64,000 bases of DNA, taken from Cyanodermella asteris. Its lineage: Eukaryota; Ascomycota; Lecanoromycetes; Ostropales; Stictidaceae. Every line of letters starts with the position of its first letter. Position 1 is the stretch's first letter. The translations under genes and the position numbers were made by a program. Of the stretch, positions 1-12,193 are shown one piece after another. A model generated the notes under the pieces. The model worked only from the letters and a program-made list of their open reading frames with translations. It was not told where the DNA came from and made no database searches. The stretch spans positions 305,806 to 369,805 of the forward strand of contig UYJD01000011.1 in the NCBI GenBank assembly GCA_900618795.1, written 5' to 3'.

Positions 1-2173
1 GGCTAGAGTTGGTGTGCGGATAGATGTTGACGGCCGTCGCCTCGTGTACCTCGTACGCACCAGAGAAACTAGATTGCACCGAGTGGCCAGAGAAAGGAGT
101 CTTGAGCAGCGCACGCGAAGCCAGTAGCGCAGCATCCTCTTTGGAATTCCGCCGTGGTGTTCCAGTTGTGGTTGCAAGTGCATTTCCGTCTGACGTCTCG
201 CTCGACATCCGTGCCCACAGAGGCATTGTGGGGGATGAAAAGCCATCTACGCTTGTTGGGCTGAGGGTGATCACAGGCGTCAAGGGTGTAGTGGCTGCGT
301 TGCTCTGCTGAGAAATTTGCCTTGCGTGCTTGTCACGCTGACCACCGATTGTCGTGCTCGTCTCGGTAATGGATTTTGCAGTACCCATCAAGCTGACGTT
401 CGGCTTGCTTGTTTCACTTCGAACCTGAGTCATCGGCTGTGATACTGACCTGCCATGAATGCCAGTTTTCGATGGTGCAGAAGCCACGTGAGAGGTCTCA
501 GGCCTTGACTTTGATCCCTCTCTGCTCGTAGGAGCCCCAAGAGAGGATGTTCGCTTCGGCACAACAGGTGGTATCCCTGATATTGGTGGCCTGCCTCGGT
601 GTGTGTCTTTGTCTCTGCCTCTGCTGTTACTGTTGTTACTTGCAGTAGATATCGTCCTTCTCCTCATGCTTCGCAACTCGGGAGATCCATCTGGCCCGCT
701 TGGAGCTGTTGCGGGTCTAGATTCCGATGATGAAGTCAAGGCAGAATTATGTTTAGGGCTGCTGTGGTGCTGCAACGATTGTGACATAGATGACCGACGA
801 GGGATATCTGTCACAGCTAGCTTGCTCCATCTCTTCATGATGTGGTCCGAGCCGACCATGCTGATCCCACTGTCGGAGAAGAGGCTTGAGTTTGCCGTAG
901 CATTCGGAAGCCCTCCCAACATCCGATTCAGGCGTGGTTTATAGTCGCTAGTTGATTGCAGCGAGCTTCGGTTGGATCCTCCTTTCGAGGAGCTTGCCGC
1001 CCGCAAGGACGGAACTTTGCTGGCATGACGAAGCTTGGGAGGTGTTATAGGAGCAGAGTCGATCAACACGACCTCAAGAGGCTGCAATGTCGAGAGATTT
1101 GAGATTTGAGAGACGCGTTTGCTGTCACGTCTGGCCTTGGCTAAGAACGCTTCCTCGGCATCGAAGTCTGCGGACAGAGGAGAGACACTGTGCTTAGAGT
1201 CGTCAGATTGCGCATCATTGCCTTCCAGTTGTCCGTATCCATCGAAAAAAGGACGTTCCTTGTACGGGGTGTCGTCCTCGTTGATATACGAGAAGCCCAA
1301 GAATTCTGCCTCGTTGATTGGCGGCCCAAGTAGATCATTGCCACGAGAGAGCTGGGCGACAGCGGATGGCTCAGAAGCTGTGACCGGATCTGAGCTGACG
1401 ATTTCTGGGGTTGTTGGTTTCGACCGAAACACCCGCTCGGGGTGTGGCGACCGGCCTTGTAACGTCATGGGCCTGTCCTTGGTAGGCGTACGGACGCTAT
1501 CATCGTCTGAATACCCTATGCCCAAGCCAACGCTGTCAGCGTTTTGTTGTCTGGAATGTGAATCATTTTGCGGTGATGAAATGCGGAATGTAAGTACCGG
1601 GACCCTGGAGCCTGCCGGCTCCGGCGGCGGACTTGGCGAAGGAAGCTGCTCAGCAGCGGTTCGGAAGGACTCCGCCTTTGAAGATGTCTGTCTCGATGTC
1701 GGGGGAGGTGAAAGACTCGTGCGTTTCCTCCGGCGGAGAGGAGGTGATGGACTTCTCTTGCGCTCACGGGTCTTCTTCGGGGGTGTCATTTCGGGCGTGG
1801 GCGGAGAACGATGGCTGATCGAACCAGATGGTGGCGGAGGGGTCCGATCGTTTACAGGAGTCGTAGAACCTGAATTCTCATTCGCTGGGTCTAGGAGGAA
1901 AGTCTGTGCCACGAGGGTGTCCCCGGCCTGCGAGCCATCATCCTCCACGTTGGCTGCGTTTTGGCTCTCGTCTGGCGGTGTCAGAGGTAGGTTGGGGGAC
2001 GCATCGCGAATCCAGGACGTTATCCGCGCTTCTCTGGTCGGTGATGTATAGCTTCTCCTTGATCTGGCTTGCAGCAGATCTGCCGAACCTGATCCATCCG
2101 TGACCGCCCTCCTCTTGGGAAACGCTTTGTGAGCCGTCAAGCGAGAGCACCTTTCTGGGCTTGGAACGTCCAT
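1..2173 (-). CDS. Large Ser/Thr/Pro-rich conserved-looking hypothetical protein, 3' end outside window
   Basis: From the ATG at 2173 the frame stays open for at least 724 codons and runs off the left edge, with no intron needed. I do not recognise a domain. The protein begins MDVPSPERCSRL and is almost wholly disordered: rich in Ser, Thr, Pro and Arg, with many SP/TP sites. A strongly basic block around residue 133 (KKTRERKRSP, then RRRKR) could be a nuclear localisation signal. Acidic or aromatic islands around GFSYINEDD and a long Ser/Arg-rich second half follow. The last residues visible (YEVHEATAVNIYPHTNSS) are less biased and may open a folded domain lying beyond the window. The composition supports a regulatory or scaffold protein, but that is inference. 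The plus-strand ORFs overlapping it look like antisense shadows. Confidence 0.75.
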   Translation of the reverse strand, partial: MDVPSPERCSRLTAHKAFPKRRAVTDGSGSADLLQARSRRSYTSPTREARITSWIRDASPNLPLTPPDESQNAANVEDDGSQAGDTLVAQTFLLDPANENSGSTTPVNDRTPPPPSGSISHRSPPTPEMTPPKKTRERKRSPSPPLRRRKRTSLSPPPTSRQTSSKAESFRTAAEQLPSPSPPPEPAGSRVPVLTFRISSPQNDSHSRQQNADSVGLGIGYSDDDSVRTPTKDRPMTLQGRSPHPERVFRSKPTTPEIVSSDPVTASEPSAVAQLSRGNDLLGPPINEAEFLGFSYINEDDTPYKERPFFDGYGQLEGNDAQSDDSKHSVSPLSADFDAEEAFLAKARRDSKRVSQISNLSTLQPLEVVLIDSAPITPPKLRHASKVPSLRAASSSKGGSNRSSLQSTSDYKPRLNRMLGGLPNATANSSLFSDSGISMVGSDHIMKRWSKLAVTDIPRRSSMSQSLQHHSSPKHNSALTSSSESRPATAPSGPDGSPELRSMRRRTISTASNNSNSRGRDKDTHRGRPPISGIPPVVPKRTSSLGAPTSREGSKSRPETSHVASAPSKTGIHGRSVSQPMTQVRSETSKPNVSLMGTAKSITETSTTIGGQRDKHARQISQQSNAATTPLTPVITLSPTSVDGFSSPTMPLWARMSSETSDGNALATTTGTPRRNSKEDAALLASRALLKTPFSGHSVQSSFSGAYEVHEATAVNIYPHTNSS

Positions 2174-4029
2174 AGGGACGTGTTCGGCTTGCTGGCAGGC
2201 AATCAATATCAGATTCGGTGTCGCATGGCAGCCCGTTACGATGCAGGGTCAGGCAGATGACGACAGCTCATGGCGCTGATGCAGTAGTGAGGATAAGCAG
2301 TTGGAGTGTTCCCAGGTGGCCGTCGAGCGCTGCGGGTATGCGCCCGCGCAACAAGGCTGTGAAGGCGATGACTCGATGATGCGTCGCACAATCAGACGCA
2401 GCTAGTCGCAAAACCGACACGAGCAGTATGCGCGACCGCGAAGGGCGAGATGGTGCGAGAAAGGGTACGAGGAGGGCACTCGACAACCAATACTGGACTG
2501 GAAGAAGGTTGAGGATGGAGTATGCCAATGGAGAAGGTGGACGACAGCCGAGACAGCAGAAGAACGTGGCCTGCCTTGGCATGCCGATCCCAGGTAGCAT
2601 CCATCCGTTCCGGACTTGACACCTTAACCCTCGTCCAAGATCGGGCAAGCCCTTTCAACGAGTCACTCACTCCACGTAAGCTCTATCGTGATCTCTCGCT
2701 GCGATTTGCAAGACTTGTTTCTCATAATGTGCCAAGTCAAATTCCGGCGCGTGAATTCGTCTCACACAAAGGGGGAAATATTTAAGATGGCAAAAATAAT
2801 GGCAATCATGGACTTCCATCCATGGCTTGATTCGAGAATGTTGAACCAAGTTGGAAAGTAATTGTGGAAAGTCGCATGACCCATAATGCGTAGCCCATTT
2901 GTTGTTAGAGATTTTGATCATCTACTTGGGAACGTGCTCCTGCTGTCATAATCCCAATACACGGAGGCGATCTACACGCAAGCATCATGTAATGAGTGCC
3001 AGTGCCAGTGTTGATGTTCGCGATTATACTTAATCTTCCCATCGTTTGTACTTAAGTCATCAGATAGTCGGGTTGGAGGTCGTTTCGGCTTGCATCTAGC
3101 ACGGACAATGTCGTGGTCCTCTACGGCTATCACAGAAGCGACGAGGTCACAGTTCTATGCTAGTATGATAAGATGGAAGGCAGCACGCCTTGAAGATGCT
3201 CATCGCCTTATCCTCAAAAGGTCCTGATGTGCGCTGAAAGTACACAAGCACAGATGCCAGAGTCGCCGAATCTGATTGACACCCGTGTCACGCATAGATG
3301 GACCTGTCGATTCGATGGTTAACAAAGCCACAAACGTAACACGCTGTCAGGTTTGCAAGAGTCGGCTTCTGTATACGCTTCGCAGTCGCGCATACGGTAC
3401 ATGCAAGTGAAATTGTACGTGGAAGTGTTCCCGCGAGCACACATCGCCCAGAATCTCGTTTCAATAGATACTGAGCTCACCGTCGTCGTTGTGTACAGAA
3501 ACGCAGCCCACCATATTTGATGAATCGTGCGCGATGTCCGTGGTAAGGTCTTTCCCAGTTGTGCGAAAAGCGTGGACCCATTCACGTTCGCATGAGATGA
3601 CTACTGCTCGTCGAAGAAGCTCTGAATCATTCTTGAATGGTCGAGCCTTTGTTGACGACACGTGAGGATGCTGTTCCCGGAGAATCGTGTGAAGGTTGTA
3701 GTTGGATGGAGATCGAATCGGCATCAAACGGAATCAGGCGATCGGCCGCGTAGTGGTGCGTCTCCATCCCATCCCATTCCATCCCATCCCATGATATCCA
3801 TCTCATCCTACTCCTCGACCGCGCGCTGGAAGCTGCATCGCTAGCACGTCTCCGACGCTTTGCTTTGCTTTGCTCTGCTTCTTCTTTGCATGACCTTGCA
3901 TTCCAGCCAGCTACGCCATCGATCTGACTCGTACCGGCCCGGTACGACGCCCTCTACCAGGGCCCGCACCATCCGTCGCCACGGCACGAGGCAGTCCAGG
4001 TCAATCCTGGTTCTAGAAGGCATGTCTTC
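2174..4029. other. Intergenic, divergent promoter region
   Basis: This interval separates the heads of two divergent genes. Only short ORFs without recognisable similarity occur on either strand. Apart from a small CATCC repeat and T-rich patches near 2780-2930, I see nothing structured. It must hold the promoters of the minus-strand hypothetical gene and of the histidine kinase. Confidence 0.6.
3765..3793 (+). repeat. CATCC pentanucleotide microsatellite
   Basis: Five consecutive CATCC-type units, the third altered to CATTC, followed by a partial unit. It lies about 240 nt upstream of the histidine kinase start, in its probable 5' leader or promoter. Confidence 0.8.
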
Positions 4030-4033
4030 ATGA
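4022..4033 (+). promoter_or_regulatory. Three-codon uORF overlapping the kinase start codon
   Basis: ATGTCTTCATGA encodes Met-Ser-Ser-stop, and its TGA overlaps the ATG at 4030 in an ATGA arrangement. If the transcript starts upstream, ribosomes would meet this ATG first and would need leaky scanning or reinitiation to translate the kinase. The overlap is seen in sequence; the regulatory effect is inferred. Confidence 0.5.
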
Positions 4034-7000
4034 CCAGCCCACCTTCCATCTATACGCAGCCATCGGAAAGTGCTCCTGCTGTCGACCTCCAAGGTCCGAC
4101 TCAATTCGAGTCTATCGAGCTCGGCGCCACCTCCGTTGTTCGAGCCCATCCTGCGCTCCCCAGATCGCGCACCACCTCGACAGCAGAGGCAGATAGCTCG
4201 CCGGCTATACGCAGAGCAATCCTTCGGACTGCCAGAATCGCGCCAGAGGCCGTTGATTCGACTTTGGCAACACTAGAGGATCCCGCGAAAGCCAAACCTC
4301 GATCGAGATTGCCCTATACTCTACCATGGCCTCGGTCTAACGCCATAACAGATATCAGGGAGGAAGATTTGACGGGTATAGAGGAGGAAAGAGAGGAAAT
4401 TGCTACTCATAACCATCCGACATCGAACCTTGAATTGCAAACGGTGGCTGGTTACAGCCAGAGCGAACCGAACGCCTTGAAGCGCTCTGCACCTACTAGT
4501 GAGGATACGACAACTACCAAAGCCCCAAGACTGTCCACGCGGAGTCCCGTACCACAGGCGGCTGGGCACAGGGACTATGCAATTCTGAGCACTCCCTTCC
4601 ATAATCCATTCGTGCTTCCCCCCGGACCAGTCTCTCCGCTCTTTTTCAGCAATACTCCAAATAAACGACCTCCGTTAGCGCCTCGCTTTAGTAGCAGCGA
4701 AGCCGGGGCTTCCCTGCTGCGCGGTATCGATATGGAAGACGCCTCGGAGATGGATTCTGTGAGAACGATGAATATAGCCAGAAGTTCCAGAGGCCAAATG
4801 AGCTCACCGGCTATCGGTGGGCCTGGGACCCCGATTCCTGCATCAAGACCTCGCCTCGCTTCGCACCGGACTACTCCTTCTCGGGACGCGACGCCAGATG
4901 ATAGGGAAAAAGAGGGCATTGGCAGCGGCATTCAATCGTTGCAGCACGCCGGTGTTCTCGAGCTTCTTGACCAAGATGATCGGCCCACTTTCATCATTGA
5001 CCTTTCTTATAAATCCAACTTCAACGTGGGCTCATTGCACGTGGCTTTTTTCAACAGCTCTCTACGCGCATACCCAGGGCTCATGGAACAGATCAAAGGT
5101 AGAAGTTCTGGCGACACCCCTGCTTTTTCACCTACGCCGTCTTTTCCCGAATTCAAGCAATGGGTCACCAGCTTTGTACAGCATGGCGAAGCAATGGACG
5201 TCTGTCTGCCTGCTTTTACCTATGCGTCACTCACCTGGAAGGCGTCGTCGATCCGAAAAAGGTTCAGAGTGTTTCACGGGACCATGTTCTATAGCAGTTT
5301 AACCGCACCGCAAGTAACCACTCCCGGCTCTTCAAAACTGACAGCGGCGCAAAAGTCTTCTGTTACTGCATTTGAAGACCCGGCGGACTATTTTGGGCAA
5401 ACAGCCTTACCGTCCGTCAAAGAGGTGCACGAGTCCGAATCATTACGTGTTCAGGTACCAGTCACATCTTCGCAAGCTGAACCTGGAATTGACGAGACTT
5501 TGACGGCTTCGGTCTCCACACAACCTGACGACAATGCTCAAACAGGTAATGTCCCGCAATCAATGGATTTTCAACCGGAAATAGACATTTCACGCATCCA
5601 GCATAACCGGGCCTCTGGCCACAATTCCCCCTCAGGTAGGCAGTCTAGCGATTTGAGTTTTAGCAATGCAGCTATCCTCCGGGCAGCGGCCGCGGGTAGT
5701 GTCGACTGGTTTGGGCCGTCACAGGAACAGGATAAGCTTCCGTCGAAAACAGATTCTGATCCAATAAACTTGGCAGATTCATCGAGCTCCATGTTCTACT
5801 TCGACTGGACAAGGCTGCCACTCTCCTCCAACCTTCCCCGCCATATCCAATTCGCGCGCAGCATCGATTGGGCTAGTACCAGCCTTGGGCCGATCGAGAG
5901 CTGGTCCGGGCACCTCCGGGCCACTAGCTGCCTGATCATGGCATCACCTCACCCGACTGCCATGTATTGGGGTGACGATTTCGTGGCTCTGTATAACGAG
6001 CCCTACATCCTCCTTGCCGGACAGAAACACCCTCATCTGATGGGGACGCCTTATTCCGTAGCGTGGGCCGAGATCTGGGATAACGTCAAGGACAGTTTTG
6101 CTCAAGCCCGTCTGACTGGTCAAAGCACAATGAAAGATGATGATAGGCTCTTCATCAATCGTAGTGGCTTCTTGGAAGAGACTTACTTTTCCTGGTGAGT
6201 GAACTGCTTCCGTTTTGCAACAGGCCTCTCATGTTGACTTCCTGCAGGTCGATTATTCCCTTGGTCGGAGATGATGGCACGGTTGTGGGTTTGTACAATC
6301 CAGCCTTCGAAAAGACGCGGCGAAAAATAGCCGAGCGCCGTATGCTTACTCTACGCGAAGTTGGCGAAAGAACGGCGGCGGCAAGGGAGGTAAAAGGCTT
6401 TTGGGGGCAAGTTCTCAAAGCCTTGGAATACAACGAATACGATACCCCGTTCGTGCTTCTCTACTCGATTTCTGACGAAGAAAATTCCGATGGCTCTTCA
6501 ATACATTCTAACAGTACTCTGGGCGCGAAACAGCTGATACTGGAAGGAACCTTGCCGGAACTTCCACCTGATCACCCAGCTGCACCTCGGACTATCGATC
6601 TGAAGAACGGGATGACCGGCTTCGCCCCTGTTCTCAGAGATGCCATGATGAACGACAAGCATATTCTCCTCGAAACTGCCAACGGATCCTTGGATGGCAG
6701 CTTGCTTGACAACATGGCTTGGAGGGGCTTTAATGAGAAGCCACGGGCTGCAGTGGTATCACCCATACACCCAACGACCGGCGAATCAATTATTGGCTTC
6801 CTTGTCATGGGCGTCAATCCGAGAAGGCCTTACGATGACGACTACAATCTATTTGTCACATTACTCACAAGACAACTCGCCACTTCAATGGCATCAGTCG
6901 TCCTGTTCGAGGAAGAGATTCGTCGTGGGCAAAAGGCGGCTAAGCTGGCCGCCTTGGACCGCATAGAGCTCTCTGAACAACTAGCTGCTCGAACACAAGA

Positions 7001-9050
7001 AGCGATCGAGAGTGAGACAAAGTTCACGCGCATGGCTGAATTTGCCCCGGTCGGCATGTTCATTGCCAACAAGGAAGGTACCATCACATTCAGCAATAGC
7101 GTCTTCCATTCTATCACCCATTTGCCGAAGAACGTCTCGGGCGAAAGATGGATGGAGGCTGTTCGGGAAGAGGATAAACAAATCCTGGAAGGTCTCTGGA
7201 ACGATGCTGTGGTACGGGGCACGTCTAGGACCGAGGAAATACGCTTCAAAGGTGTATGGAATGGACAAGGTGGGGCCGAAGGCGACATCTGGGTGCTGTG
7301 CAGTGTCTTTGTCGAAAAGTATATCGATGGGAGCTCGAAAAGCATTTTCGGCAGTTTGACAGATATTAGCCAACAGAAATGGGCGGAAAGCGTTCAGATA
7401 AAACGGATGGAGGAAGCAGTTGAGCTCAAGCGACAGCAGTCCAACTTCATCGACATGACTTCTCACGAGATGCGAAACCCCCTGAGTGCCATTCTCCAAT
7501 CGGCTGACGAAATTGTGGGCAGCTTGGTCGATTTCAGAAATAGCAAAGATTCTGCTCAAATTCCCTTGGAACTAATCGAGAGCAATATTGACGCTGCTCA
7601 AACCATTTCACTCTGCGCCAACCATCAGACAAGAATCGTCTCAGATGTTTTGACGCTTTCCAAGCTTGATTCGGCGTTGCTTCTTGTCACACCAGTCGAC
7701 GTGCAGCCGAAGGTCATCGTGCAGCAAGCTATGAAGATGTTCGAAGGCGAGCTTCACACCGCTGACATCAATCTCGACTTCAACATTGATAAGTCTTTGG
7801 ACGAATTAGGTATAGACTGGGTTCGGCTGGATCCCTCACGCTTGCTGCAAGTCTTGATCAACCTGATGACCAACGCAATCAAATTCACGACACCTGAGCC
7901 CAATCGCACGATCCGCATTAGCTTGACTGCGTCAAAACAACCACCCTCAAAATCAAAGAGCAATCCTGTTGATTACATCCCGAGGCTTTCGAAACGAAAA
8001 GATTCTACAGAGGGAGCGGATTGGGGTGATGGCGAACTGATCTTCTTGCACTTCGCTGTCCAGGACACGGGCAAAGGTCTCAATGAGGACGAGAAAAAAC
8101 TTCTATTCCTGCGTTTCAGTCAAACAAATCCCCGCACTCATGTGCAATACGGCGGTAGTGGTCTTGGACTCTTCATCTCAAGAGAACTCACTGAGCTGCA
8201 AGGTGGTGAAATTGGCGTCAGCAGTGAATCTGGCAAAGGATCAACCTTCGCATTCTACGTACGTTCTCGCAAGAGCAAAGGTCCACCGGGTGGAGCTGAA
8301 GGAGACGTTGCAAGGAATCTGGCTCTGAACGGTCCGGCTTTACATGGCCCGATGCGCAAGCCGTCGGTCAATCACAAGTCAAAGCCATCTATCACGAAGC
8401 TGTCCTCTTCGGGCTCCGGTCGTTCAAATTTCATGGCCGTCAGGGCTTCTAGCGACACCCCACCTACTGCCACTTCACCAACGATCTCGCCATCAACTGG
8501 CCGGCCTCCTCCAGCCTCGCCGTTGAATTACCTTCAAGTTCTGATCGTGGAGGACAATTTAGTCAATCAAAAGGTTCTGGCGAAACAGCTTCGCAACGTC
8601 GGATGCAATGTCAGCGTCGCTAACCATGGTGAGGAAGCCTTGACACATCTTCGGAAGACTAAATACTGGAAAGACAATGCCGACCAGGATGGCGGCCTGG
8701 AACTAAGCGTCATCTTGATGGACCTTGAAATGCCGGTAATGGATGGGTTGACTTGCACCAAACGGATACGTGAACTGGAGGCGGCAGGGAAGCTTTCGGG
8801 CCACGTTCCCATCGTCGCTGTCAGCGCAAATGCGAGAAGCGCACATGTCGAGAGTGCTATCGAGGCCGGGATGGTAAGTCAAATTGTGATCTATAAGTAT
8901 GGACTTGGACGGACAGCTGACAAATTGCAGGACGATGTAATATCAAAGCCATTCCGTATTCCAGAACTGATACCCAAGGTGGAGCAGCTGGTGCAACAGC
9001 ACCGGGGTACCAACAAGCCACTCACAGTGGTTGACGAAGCGGTTGAATAA
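4030..9050 (+). CDS. Hybrid sensor histidine kinase (PAS, HisKA, HATPase, receiver)
   Basis: Three exons: 4030-6194, 6248-8873 and 8931-9050, giving 1636 aa. Introns of 53 nt (GTGAGT...CAG) and 57 nt (GTAAGT...CAG) are phase-consistent. The second is a multiple of three and could be misread as coding; removing it restores the end of the receiver domain. Residues 1-590 are mostly disordered. About 590-760 is a sensor-like segment (ASTSLGPIESW, then AMYWGDD). A PAS domain lies near 975-1090. HisKA has the H-box SHEMRNP (His about 1128), followed by the N-box NLMTNAIKF (about 1264), the G1 box DTGKGL (about 1328) and the G2 box GGSGLGLF. The receiver has the acidic pocket VEDN (about 1491), phospho-Asp in MDLEMPVMDG (about 1547) and the conserved Lys in SKPF (about 1603). 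No transmembrane segment is evident, so it is probably cytosolic. It would feed a His-Asp phosphorelay through an HPt protein. The ligand is unknown. Confidence 0.96.
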
Positions 9051-10518
9051 TCTACGGCCAATCAACTCTCATGAATGCTAGCATGGGATCGGGGAAGGGA
9101 GGTGTTATTTCGATGCATGTTCATGAGGTGTCCGCGGGAAGGCTCACGTACATACTCTAGGAAGCCCTGCAACGAATTTCGGTTTGGTTGTGAGGGACAT
9201 ATCAATTGGCGATGGCGTCAAGCTTTGGTTAAAGCCTGCTGATAGTGTGGGGAGGCATCTGGGATACCAGGGTAGCCATCCATTTCTTATTCTAGAAATG
9301 GAATTTTGTTTCCACGTTCAGGAGCTGCCGCAGAGTGCTAGATCACCTCGGGCTTCCACACACGAGACTGTGTTCGTCGCCGACATGTGCATTGCTAGCG
9401 GGATAGCTTTAAGAAAGAGACCCGCTCGATTCGAGTCTACCAAGCTCTGCAGCTACAGAATCGCTCCCAATGTCCTTCACAGCAGACCCGGCTCAGCGCC
9501 TCCCTCCTTCCTACCAGCAACATCACTTTGATACTCAACTTGGCCCTAATCTGCCAGACCCCAGGCCTACAAGACAAATTAAGAAACGTCCCAAACGACC
9601 ATCGATGAAGGAACAACAATGTCCGCAAGCCTCTTCAAACCCGTCAACTTGCCACTTTACTGTGTTGGCAAAGGAATGTGGCAAGGGCTTGCAGCATGTT
9701 GCAGACCAGTCATGCAGGAAAAGCCCCGGCCCGCCATCTCCGCGCACGAAAGCTCATGGGATAACTTTTTTTCCCCCGAGAGGCGATTCCTCAGCATTGT
9801 TGTTTTTCCCGAATCGATCTCCTGAGTGGTCTCAAGGAGAGACCAGCGCGGCGTTGTTTGAAGCTCTATCATGGGGCGCAGCACGAAGTGCTGGGGATGG
9901 GCTTGCGACCACCCGGTGTTGCAGATTGTGCTGAGATTGTATTTGTACCTTGGGATTGGGAAAAGAGGAAGAGAAAAATTTTGCGGCTTCCTTTCTGATG
10001 CTTCTACAGAGTTTGTATGCCAGAGATTTCTCGTGATGATTGGTGGACTACCGCCAGGTAGGGGCACGTAGACGGCAGTGGCAGTTCGAAAGTCTCGTCT
10101 TGCAAAGTAAGAAGGTTGTATGGTTGAGCCAAGCGTGCTTGTTCCGCAGCTACAGCCCTTGCGCAGAGCTGCTAATCACTTCTGTGATCAAGATGAGCTC
10201 AGGGAAGTCATTGTGCACGTGGCTGTCTGTCTAATCTCAATCTCCGTCTCTACAGGTGCTTTTACGGGGGCCAAGTCGTAATCATGGCTACTGAGGCCCG
10301 CAGAGTTGTGAGTGAATATCCCTGGGAGATATATCAAAACTCTTAACCCGTTACCGTGATCTTCTCTTTCTACCTAGTAATTATCGTTCACATTCTTGTC
10401 GAGCCGGACGGAGACTATCCGATCCCAATTGCGCTCGTCGTTCGTGAAGAGATGCATCGTGTCAAGGAAGAGCTAATAGAAAGATAGCTTCATCAACTTG
10501 TGCGGGAAGCTCTGCTGG
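9051..10518. other. Intergenic region without a supported gene
   Basis: Several short ORFs occur, the longest at 9470-9934 (154 codons, Pro/Ser/Arg-rich), but none shows a domain, a clear start context or a splicing pattern. The right end, downstream of the retropepsin ORF on the minus strand, reads as short broken frames and could be retroelement debris. I cannot prove that. Confidence 0.5.
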
Positions 10519-11481
10519 TCAAGTTCGTGCATGACTGGTTACGGCGGGCTTTTTTGGTTCGAGTTTGCCTTTGGCAGGTTTGTAGCGCTTCTGACGATCC
10601 CAGGCTTTGATTTCTTCGGGGCGCTCCCAAGCAGGATCAATATTGATGACCAGTTTCGTCCTGAGCGCCTTACCCTGAGCAAAGCCTGGCTTCCCATGTT
10701 GCAAGATTTGAATTCGCCTCTCTTCGTCGTCGAAGTCTACTTCACGTCCATCGTCCTGGCCACTATCCTCGTCGACCTCATCTTCCTCAATTTCTCCTTC
10801 TTCTGGCTCGTCGTCGTCGTCGTCGTCCTCCTCCTCCTCTTCTTCTTCAGGCGTCCCCGCCGATTCGTCCGCGGAATTCTCTAGTACATCACGAGTGGGC
10901 ACGGCTTCGGCCGGCTGCTTCAAAAAGTACACGTGTTTTTCACAGTAGCCGGAAAAGATCTTTCCTTCCAGGCGAATCTCAGCTTGTCGCTCTTTTGTAA
11001 ACGTGACCTATGCGCCACGATCGACAACCCTCGATACAGATAAAAGATTAACGTCCTCCGTTTTGCAGTACAAAACACCGCGAAGGGTGATGGTGGCCAA
11101 GTTGCCGTCTGCCGTGTAGCATTCCAGGATGACTGTGCCGACGCCGTGTACTCTGGCAATGGCGCCACCGATGCCTCTGATGCCCCCGAGACGACGAATG
11201 CCAGACGGAAAGGATGCTTCGTCCTCATTTAGGGTTTTGAAGCTCGTCTTCGTGCAACATATGTGGTAATCGCTTCCGGAATCAATTTCCCAAGGTATCT
11301 CCTGTTCTCTCTTGCCTTGACCATCGCTCTCTTGGTTGATATCGCTCTCCTTGTCACCGATGCCGAGCGGGCCGGCCGTCAAAAGTTCCAGCTCGGTTCG
11401 GCGGACCTTTTTGTCGGGCTGGTGAATCGCTTCTTCCTCCTGCGGACGCTTTCGAGAGCCCGGAGGCTTGCTTTCGGCCAT
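10519..11481 (-). pseudogene. Copia-type retropepsin ORF interrupted by in-frame TAG
   Basis: One reading frame runs from the ATG at 11481 to the stop at 10519 and is interrupted once, at codon 158 (TAG, 11008-11010). The upstream part has a basic leader, then WEIDSGSDYHIC (D67-S68-G69), the catalytic D-S/T-G motif in the context typical of Ty1/copia proteases. Later comes GVLYCKTEDVNLLSVSR, matching the conserved copia block just after the protease. After the TAG the same frame continues with VTFTKERQAEIRLEGKIFSG and VYFLK, which also fits copia polyproteins, so the similarity spans the stop. It then becomes a very acidic E/D run and a Lys/Pro tail instead of integrase. There is no gag zinc knuckle, integrase or reverse transcriptase nearby. 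It is either a relic or a captured solo protease gene. No GT-AG intron of reasonable size removes the TAG. Confidence 0.7.
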
Positions 11482-12193
11482 ATCTATGCCGATTTTTGAG
11501 AGCTAATTGTCCGAACCCCCAAACGAAGTGATTCAGGGTTGATGAGTGCTGGGGATAGGTCCACTTGGCGGGTTAGCAGGTGGGGAATTGGTGCCGAACG
11601 CTCGAACAAGGCTATATACCATTGCAAAGAGCATGAGACACATTCTTGGACTTTTATAGTTCATTCGCAATCACAAATATTTGCCGTGGCCCTGCTGGCT
11701 TGGCTCTGGTCATGCATGATCCACACTGCTTTGCTGAATTGAGCAAGCGGTAATGATGCAAGCAAGCAACAAAACGTGCAAAGCGTACGCGAGCTTTTCG
11801 TTGTTGGGGATCGGTTTGTGCTGCTGAAGGAGGGATTTGTTGTGACACCACGAGCAAATCTTGTCTGATGCATACCAAATCCTTGGATGTGTCGACAAGC
11901 TGGCGGACTACATGCCCCCATGGGATTTGGTGGCACCTAAAGCAAATGATGAACTGCTTCGGCAGCTAGCGAGATAGAAACTTGGGGGTGGGCTGATTTT
12001 GCGCACAGATCTTGGACCCAAACAGGTATGAATTGCTCCTAGTTGACTCCTTACTCCAGTTGCCAGCAAAGCAAAGATGCAGAACTGAAATCGCGGGCTT
12101 ACCCACTGCATACCGTACTTCCATCATCCAGGCAGACCTGGCCCAGCCCTCATGATATGCTAAGTTCATTCGTGAATTCGTTTCATGCTTTCT
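11482..12193. other. Intergenic region
   Basis: Lies between the start of the retropepsin ORF and the 3' end of the E2 gene, both on the minus strand. Short ORFs only. No LTR-like terminal repeat could be recognised by eye. Confidence 0.5.

Noticed and set aside
1119-2051. 310-codon plus-strand ORF
   Set aside because: It is the antisense shadow of the longer minus-strand ORF (over 724 codons), and its Ser/Gly/Arg-rich sequence has no domain.
6195-6247. Two separate kinase-related genes at 4030-6198 and 6195-9050
   Set aside because: A 53-nt intron joins them in phase, and the sensor segment continues across the join.
8874-8930. In-frame insertion in the kinase receiver domain
   Set aside because: It has GTAAGT and CAG ends, and its removal restores the conserved D-V-I-S-K-P-F end of the receiver. 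It is an intron.
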